In this document: piece by piece, positions 58,681 through 64,000 of the stretch
Position numbering within the stretch: the first letter of the stretch is position 1
Layout: every line of letters starts with the position of its first letter
Source: Pelobates cultripes
Lineage: Eukaryota; Chordata; Amphibia; Anura; Pelobatidae
DNA length: 64,000 bases
NCBI GenBank assembly: GCA_933207985.1
Contig: OW240921.1
Coordinates: 95,827,192 to 95,891,191 of the forward strand
Direction: 5' to 3'
Notes under the pieces: generated by a model
The model's database searches: none
What the model was told of the DNA's origin: nothing
Seen by the model: only the letters and a program-made list of their open reading frames with translations
Made by a program: the position numbers and the translations under genes

Positions 58681-59816
58681 CTAAAGTCACACTTACATTT
58701 CCCTTTGCTCCAGTACCGTTCTTCAACCAGTAGAGAAACCAGTTTTCCTTCCACGTCTTAATTCCATCTTTTTCCACCTCTACAGAGACACTGTGTATGT
58801 GTATGCACATTTCTAGCAGTGAATGGGTTAAAATTACATGATCACAAAATGAACACAACTGTGCTGGACTTGGTCGTTAAATATAGTGCGGCTATTTGAC
58901 AGCTCGGGTTCAATATCAATTTTCTGCCTGCTTACCTTTGTAGCTCAAATTTGAGACTTACTAAATAGGCCTCCAAGTGCTGTCTTATCTCCTTGTTCCC
59001 TTTTTAAGACCTCGGTAACGGCTCTGATACTAAACAGTGTTGACTTTTAAATCGATATCACTTTACCTACCCACATCGTCTTGCAATCATATTAAGTGTC
59101 TTTTGAGAGGTAGAAACAAAAAGGCGCATACATTTGAATGCACCTGCAGATATGATTCTTGCATAAAAAACAGGCAGTTGCGTCTAAAGCATAATTGTCT
59201 TTCAGAAATTTAGGTGGAGGACATGATGAGTGCAGGATGAAAATGTATAAAGAATACGTCCCCAACACAAGTTGTCAGAGATTTGGTGAAACTGGAACAG
59301 GCAACGCAAGGACCTCTAGTTGTGGCTACCCCCGTAACACATGCAGTGTGATTTACAACTTGGTTATTTTTATCTCAGTTTTCCCATTCCGATTTAATTT
59401 GTGAAAAATTCAGAGTTAAGTTAAATAACTTATCAGACAGTAGGAATATAGCAATCTACTACCGCTGACTACAGTGAACCTTGGCATTTTAAACTAGTAC
59501 AGGACTGTATCACCTAGTATACTCACCAAAACACAAAAGGGGAAACGTGCAAATCTCCACTATTGATGCAAATCCCATCACCTCCAGCTGGCTACACCTG
59601 GACATTAAACGTCTCCCAATATTACTGGACTGCAATTCTCATCACTCTCAACATACCATAACTGGGATGCATACGTAATACAGATTAGCACGGCCTATGT
59701 TATGTTTTTCTAGTTTAATCTATACTAGTCATTCATCTTTAAGGTTAGCATATTGATTATGGCTTCTCACTTTTATTTATATTTTATTTTGATGTGGTTT
59801 TCATTTGTTTTGGAGG
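58681..59816. other. Unassigned sequence
   Basis: No gene supported; the 69-73 codon frames here are not distinctive. Confidence 0.3.
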
Positions 59817-59991
59817 GGGGTGGGCAGTGGCGTACACATGACCCATGGGGCCCCGGTGCGAAAATTGATCCGTGCCCCCCCCCCAGCGGCGGGCCGCAAC
59901 ACATGGCGGTGGGCACCTGGTCACAGGGGTTACAGGGCTGCGATCCCTGCGACCGCGGTATGTACGCCAGTGCATGCAGATGCACACACAC

Positions 59992-60456
59992 TTAAAGGAC
60001 CACTCTAGGCACCCAGACCACTTCAGCTTAATGAAGTGGTCTGGGTGCCAGGTCCAGCTAGGGTTAACCCATTTTTCATAAACATAGCAGTTTCAGAGAA
60101 ACTGCTATGTTTATGAATGGGTTAAGCCTTCCCCTATTTCCTCTAGCGGCTGTCTCATTGACAGCCACTAGAGGCGCTTGCGTGCTTCTCACTGTGATTT
60201 TCACAGTGAGAGCACGCAAGCGTCCATAGGAAAGCATTATGAATGCTTTCCTATGTGACCGGCTGAATGCGCGCGCAGCTCTTGCCGCACGTGCGCATAC
60301 AGCCGACGGGGAGGAGAAGAGGAGGATCGGAGGAGGAGAGCTCTCCGCCCAGCGCTGGAAAAAGGTAAGTTTTACCCCTTTTCCCCTTTCCAGAGCTGGG
60401 TGGGAGGGGGCCCCTGAGGGTGGGGGCACCCTCAGGGCACTATAGTGGTCCTTTAA
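59992..60456 (+). mobile_element. T2-like MITE family A, complete
   Basis: Bounded by TTAA at 59992-59995 and 60453-60456. The central palindrome has changed to GCACGTGCGCAT. It contains the CTGTCTCATTGACAGCCACT block. Confidence 0.9.
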
Positions 60457-60770
60457 AGGACCACTACAGACACCCAGATCACATCAGCTCAATGAAGTTG
60501 TCTGGGTGTCAGGTCCCTCTAGTTTTAACCCTGCAGCTGAAAACATAGCAGTTTCAGAGAAACTGCTATGTTTCACTGAGGGTTAATCCAGCCTCTAGTG
60601 GCTGTCTCACTGACAGCCGCTAGAGGAGCACACTGAACGTCCATAGGAAAGCATTGAGTAATGCTTTCCTATGGGCGGTTTGAATGCGTGCGCGGTCGCA
60701 TTCGGAGCTGAGAGGCTGAGGGATCCCCAGCGCCAAGGGAGTCCGGCGCTGGAGAAAGGTAAGTGCTGAA
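60453..60770 (+). mobile_element. T2-like MITE family A, 3' truncated, sharing its TTAA with the previous copy
   Basis: Starts TTAAAGGACCACTACAGAC at the very TTAA that closes the preceding element. It runs to GGAGAAAGGTAAGTGCTG, where the CA-rich tract begins. Confidence 0.85.
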
Positions 60771-61021
60771 GACACACACACTCTCACTTACAGACGCATA
60801 CACACTAGCTAACAGACACACACATTTACTGACAGAGACACACTCAGCGACAGACATACATACACACTCACTTACAAAACATACACTCTCATTGACAAAC
60901 ACACACTCACTAACAGACATCAAACAGACTCACTAACACACACACTCCGTAAGACACACACAGTAACACACTCACTGACACTCACTAGCAGACACACACA
61001 CACTCACACTCACTCTAACAC
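60771..61021 (+). repeat. CA-rich tract
   Basis: ACACACTC/ACAGACAC steps. It continues at 62211-62310 after the inserted hAT element. Confidence 0.9.
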
Positions 61022-61191
61022 TAGGGATCGACCGATTATCGGTTTTACCGATATAATCGGCCGATATTCGGTATTTTCGGCAATATCGGTATCGGCCAAT
61101 TCAGATACCGATATTGCCGATAATACCTCCTAGGACCGCCAGGCTCATTACAAGCCCGGCGGTCCTGGGGGGGCGGGCATCAAGCATTTAC

Positions 61192-61336
61192 TCACCTCCC
61201 AGCAGCTTCTCCGGCTCCCAAGTGTAACTCTCGTGAGACCCGCGGCCGTCAGAGCGTTGCCATGGATCACCATGGCAACGCTCCGCGCGACACGCTGGCC
61301 GCGAGAGTTGCACTGGGGAGCTGCTGGGAGGTGAGT
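61192..61336. repeat. CpG-rich inverted repeat with X-box-like centre
   Basis: Arms of about 70 bases (left begins CTCACCTCCCAGCAGCTTCT, right ends GAGCTGCTGGGAGGTGAG) meet at GTTGCCATGG-ATCA-CCATGGCAAC (61256-61279). The half-sites match those of RFX X-boxes. Confidence 0.8.
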
Positions 61337-61494
61337 AAGCGCTTGCTCTCCGCCCCCCCCAGCTCAGCCAATACCACTGGACCACCAGGGACTGTCATAT
61401 CCCCCCTCCCTGGCCAGGTAACAAGCAGGGAGGGGGGACAAAAAATAATAATTAAATATATATATATAAAAAATAATTTAATAAAAAATTCCCC

Positions 61495-62030
61495 CTCACA
61501 CACTCCATTATATACACAGACACTACACAAACACACTGTGTATATAATGCAGTGTGTGTTTGTATAGTGTGTGTTTGTATACAATGCACACAAATACACT
61601 GCATTATATACACACTATACAAACACACACTACATTCACTATACACACACTACACAAATACACACACACTCTGCATTCATTATATACACACACACTTTGC
61701 ATTTAGTATATACAGCATTCACTTTACGCACACTACCCACACACTACACAAACACTCTGCTTTCATTATATACACACTACATTAATACACACTGCATCCA
61801 CTACACACACTAAACAAATACACACTGCATCCACTACACAAACACACATTGCATCCTCCACACACACTACACAAACACACACTGCATCCACAACCCACAC
61901 ACTACACAAACACACACTGCATCCACTACACACACACTACACAAAGACACACACTGCATCCACTACACACACACTACACAAAGACACACACTGCATCCAC
62001 TACACACACACACACACACAGCTCCCCTGT
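61495..62030. repeat. CA-rich minisatellite
   Basis: Units near 40 bases such as CACTGCATCCACTACACACA are best ordered at 61800-62010. At 61515-61600 a short stretch runs in the opposite orientation. Confidence 0.9.
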
Positions 62031-62401
62031 CACACTGCATCCACTACACGTGGCATGTATGATTTGTGCATTTACCTTTAGAAATAGTTTTTATTTTCCA
62101 AAATGGTAAATGTACAGAATATCGGCAAATTATATCGGCTATCGGCCTGAAAGTTCACAGAATATCGGTATCGGTATCGGCTCTAAAAAATCAATATCGG
62201 TCGATCCCTATCTAACACTCACACTAACACTCACTAGCAGACACACACACTAACACTCACTAGCAGACACACACACTAACACTAACACTCACACACACTC
62301 AAACACTAACACTAGTTTTTTGTTTAAAATTTAATCCCCCCAGCCTCCTTACCTTTTGGAGTGCTGGGGGGATTCCCTGGGGTCCAGTGGTGCTGCTGGG
62401 C

Positions 62402-62623
62402 CCCTGGGCGGGTGGCCGGTCGGTCGGGCAGGCGGGCGCGCGAGGGAGCACTCAGTGCTTCCTCTTCAGCTCCCTCGCGCGCCGCGTAGGGATGCCGGCG
62501 CCGGAAGATGACGTCATCTTCCGGCTCCGGCATTAGTGCGGTGCGCGAGGGAGCTGAAGAGGAAGCACTGAGTGCTCCCTCGCGCGCCCGCCTGCCCGAC
62601 CGACCGGCCACTCGCCCGGTGTC
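62402..62623. repeat. CpG-rich inverted repeat with ETS/CRE palindrome at its centre
   Basis: Arms of about 110 bases share GGGCGCGCGAGGGAGCACTC, TTCCTCTTCAGCTCCCTCGC and their complements. The centre, 62501-62524, is a perfect 24-base palindrome: CCGGAAG, then TGACGTCA, then CTTCCGG. A smaller hairpin (CAGGGCCAGCCTC / GAGGCTGGCCCTG) follows at 62627-62695. Confidence 0.9.
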
Positions 62624-62844
62624 AGCAGGGCCAGCCTCGGGGGGCCCTGGGGTGGTCGGCTCCTGGGCCCCCCAGGGGAAGAGGCTGGCCCTGTGGCTAC
62701 ATACCGGGTCGCAGGGGCGGCTGGGCCCTCTGGTGGGCCGGGCCCGGTCGCAGCCGCGACCCCTGCGACCCTGGTATGTACGCCAGTGGGGGTGGGATAC
62801 CTGGAATACAAGCAGACATCAGTTTTGACCACAACAGCTCCTAA

Positions 62845-63255
62845 ATCCCACTAGCTCACCTCTACCCCCAATACAGTCCCTATTTAAAAAAAATAATTAC
62901 GACTTATTCCCAGTCTCCCCACTACAGCCAATATCCCCCACCACTGCCCCCTATTGCCCCATTAAAGCCCCAATTCCCCTATTGCAGTCCCTATTCCATC
63001 ACTTTCACACCTAATCTACCATTACAGCCACCATCTCACCAGTACAGCCCCTACCCTCATTACAGCCCTAAACCACCCACTACAGCCCTAAACCACCCAC
63101 TACAGCCCCTATTCCCAAACTTCAGTCCCTATCCCACATTTGAACCCCCATCTCCCCACTACAGCCCCAATAATCCAATTACAGCAGATATTCACCCTAT
63201 ACAGACCCTACACCCCCACGAAAGACCCTATTCACCCCCACATTACAACCCTTTC
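62845..63255 (+). repeat. Degenerate CCCACTACAGCCCCTATT minisatellite
   Basis: About twenty imperfect units of roughly 20 bases. A hAT-like right terminus follows at about 63375 (minus strand CAGGGGAAGACTGACAACTC), similar to the one at 28671. The matching left end was not found. Confidence 0.75.
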
Positions 63256-63662
63256 TACGAGTGGTGCATATATGTGGGACAGGACTCATATTGGTGTAGC
63301 TTCAAAATTGGTGGGCACAGGGGGGCCCTGTGTTCTCCTATTGCCTGGGGCCCATTGAGTTGTCAGTCTTCCCCTGGTTGCTTCATAATAAGTCAGAACA
63401 GCAAACTAGGCTACAAGAATTAGTGTGCTATCTGTGTTACCAAGGCAGCTGTAATCACACACACTGCACTTTTCACAATGCACATAGTAACTGGTGGGGG
63501 CAGGGGGTGGGGGGTAAAAGTCAAAGAGCAGAAAACTGTATACAGCTCATACAAACCAATCATTAAAACATTATAATCATTATTATTGAATTTTTCTATA
63601 CTACTTAAAGTAAGTGTATTGTAACAGTTTCTGTTAACTCTTTTAATGAGCATACATTTTTA

Positions 63663-64000
63663 TTAAAGGAACACTGTAACTCACTGCAGTGGTTATGGTT
63701 CCAGGAGAGCCATGGCCCTGTCCTATGGTAAGATGCCAAAATCATACATTTCTGTTATAACCATGTTTGCCTTGAGATATAGGTTTGACTTGCAAAGTAT
63801 TTTCAAAATCCTCTGTGCGGTGAATGTTATTTATCAAATTATCTAAGGGGATTGGACATTTTAACAAAGCAACTTTTCCGCTATATTTTGGGATTTGTTA
63901 ATATAAAGGAAGAGTAAAAACGCGACGATAAGTAAGGCTTTCATCCCAAGCTATCATTTTATAATTAAATATATGTTAATGGCTGCTAATGAGCTGTTAA
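63663..64000 (+). other. T2-like MITE 5' end, then unassigned sequence
   Basis: TTAAAGGAACACTGTAACTC followed by GCAGTGGTTATGGTTCCAGG is a T2-type start. The rest of the window is AT-rich with no recognised feature. Confidence 0.45.

Larger units (their letters stand above)
61022..62210. mobile_element. Inner hAT element with TAGGGATCGACCGAT ends
   Basis: The 15-bp terminal repeats TAGGGATCGACCGAT and ATCGGTCGATCCCTA are flanked by TCTAACAC at 61014-61021 and 62211-62218 (perfect 8 bp). The subterminal regions are dense in ATCGG and CCGATA words, 30 or more, on both sides; such arrays are typical transposase-binding regions. The interior has a GC-rich inverted repeat and a CA-rich minisatellite. 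There is no transposase frame. Confidence 0.9.
59825..62788. mobile_element. Composite hAT element, 3 kb, perfect 8-bp duplication
   Basis: It begins CAGTGGCGTACACATG. Its right end GTATGTACGCCAGTG is the complement of CACTGGCGTACATAC. It is flanked by GGGGTGGG at 59817-59824 and 62789-62796. An extra copy of the 3' end (GCGACCGCGGTATGTACGCC) lies early, at 59951-59972. Inside are two T2-like MITEs, a CA-rich tract and a complete second hAT element. Its 3' half is related to that of 19452-20279. Confidence 0.88.

Noticed and set aside
62324..62844. Arg/Pro/Ala-rich frames of 90-106 codons on both strands
   Set aside because: They are products of the CpG-rich inverted repeat inside the hAT element; the two strands give nearly the same peptide because the DNA is palindromic.
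1..64000. tRNA, rRNA or snRNA genes
   Set aside because: No stretch with convincing A/B boxes and cloverleaf, no rRNA-like blocks and no snRNA-type sequence were noticed by eye; a covariance-model scan would be needed to exclude them.

Overview
The window is vertebrate nuclear DNA, most likely from an anuran amphibian with a repeat-rich genome. The main evidence is many TTAA-flanked palindromic MITEs whose ends read TTAAAGGRR, the hallmark of the T2 (Kolobok-superfamily) MITEs described in Xenopus. Supporting evidence is L2-type LINE tails (GCTATATAA followed by TAA repeats), L1/Tx1-like LINEs, a chromodomain Ty3/gypsy element and several non-autonomous hAT elements. There is no sign of bacterial organisation. 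No complete host protein-coding gene can be supported. Nearly all open frames are chance frames through CA/GT microsatellites, minisatellites or transposon debris.

Layout. 1-4.3 kb: an L1-like 3' end with poly(A), an (AT)n tract, 2.8 kb of AT-rich sequence I cannot assign, and a G-rich minisatellite. 4.36-5.0 kb: the only convincing host regulatory region, a CpG island with three 55-bp tandem units that each pair a GC box with a CRE-like half-site, and possible splice donors on both strands. 5-19 kb: T2-like MITEs, two foldback elements and a probable solo LTR carrying a 40-bp tandem array. 19.4-29 kb: a hAT element with a CA-rich core, a 185-bp direct duplication, more MITEs and CA-rich or CACCCC tracts. 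28.9-35.3 kb: a 5'-truncated L1 (ORF2 C-terminus), then a decayed Ty3/gypsy chromovirus on the minus strand with LTRs, gag, protease remnant, RT, RNase H, integrase and chromodomain. 35.5-42.4 kb: mostly unassigned, ending in a minisatellite that changes orientation. 43.0-45.0 kb: an L2 LINE (minus) split by two MITEs. 45.8-50.2 kb: two L1-like copies (minus) that carry ORF1 but no visible ORF2, the first sitting inside a MITE with a perfect 15-bp target duplication. 55.5-57.4 kb: a 1.9-kb hAT element with a perfect 8-bp duplication. 59.8-62.8 kb: a 3-kb hAT element with a perfect 8-bp duplication, containing two MITEs joined at one TTAA and a second complete hAT element, also with a perfect 8-bp duplication.

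The region reads as a stratigraphy of insertions in intronic or intergenic DNA. The observations I rate highest are the nested hAT elements with long CpG-rich inverted repeats centred on ETS/CRE-like or X-box-like palindromes, the ORF1-only L1 copies, the NRF1-like palindromes inside several T2-like MITEs, and the repeated GC-box/CRE promoter unit. I found nothing I would call a new gene system. Family assignments rest on motifs, terminal sequences and target duplications read by eye, not on database searches.
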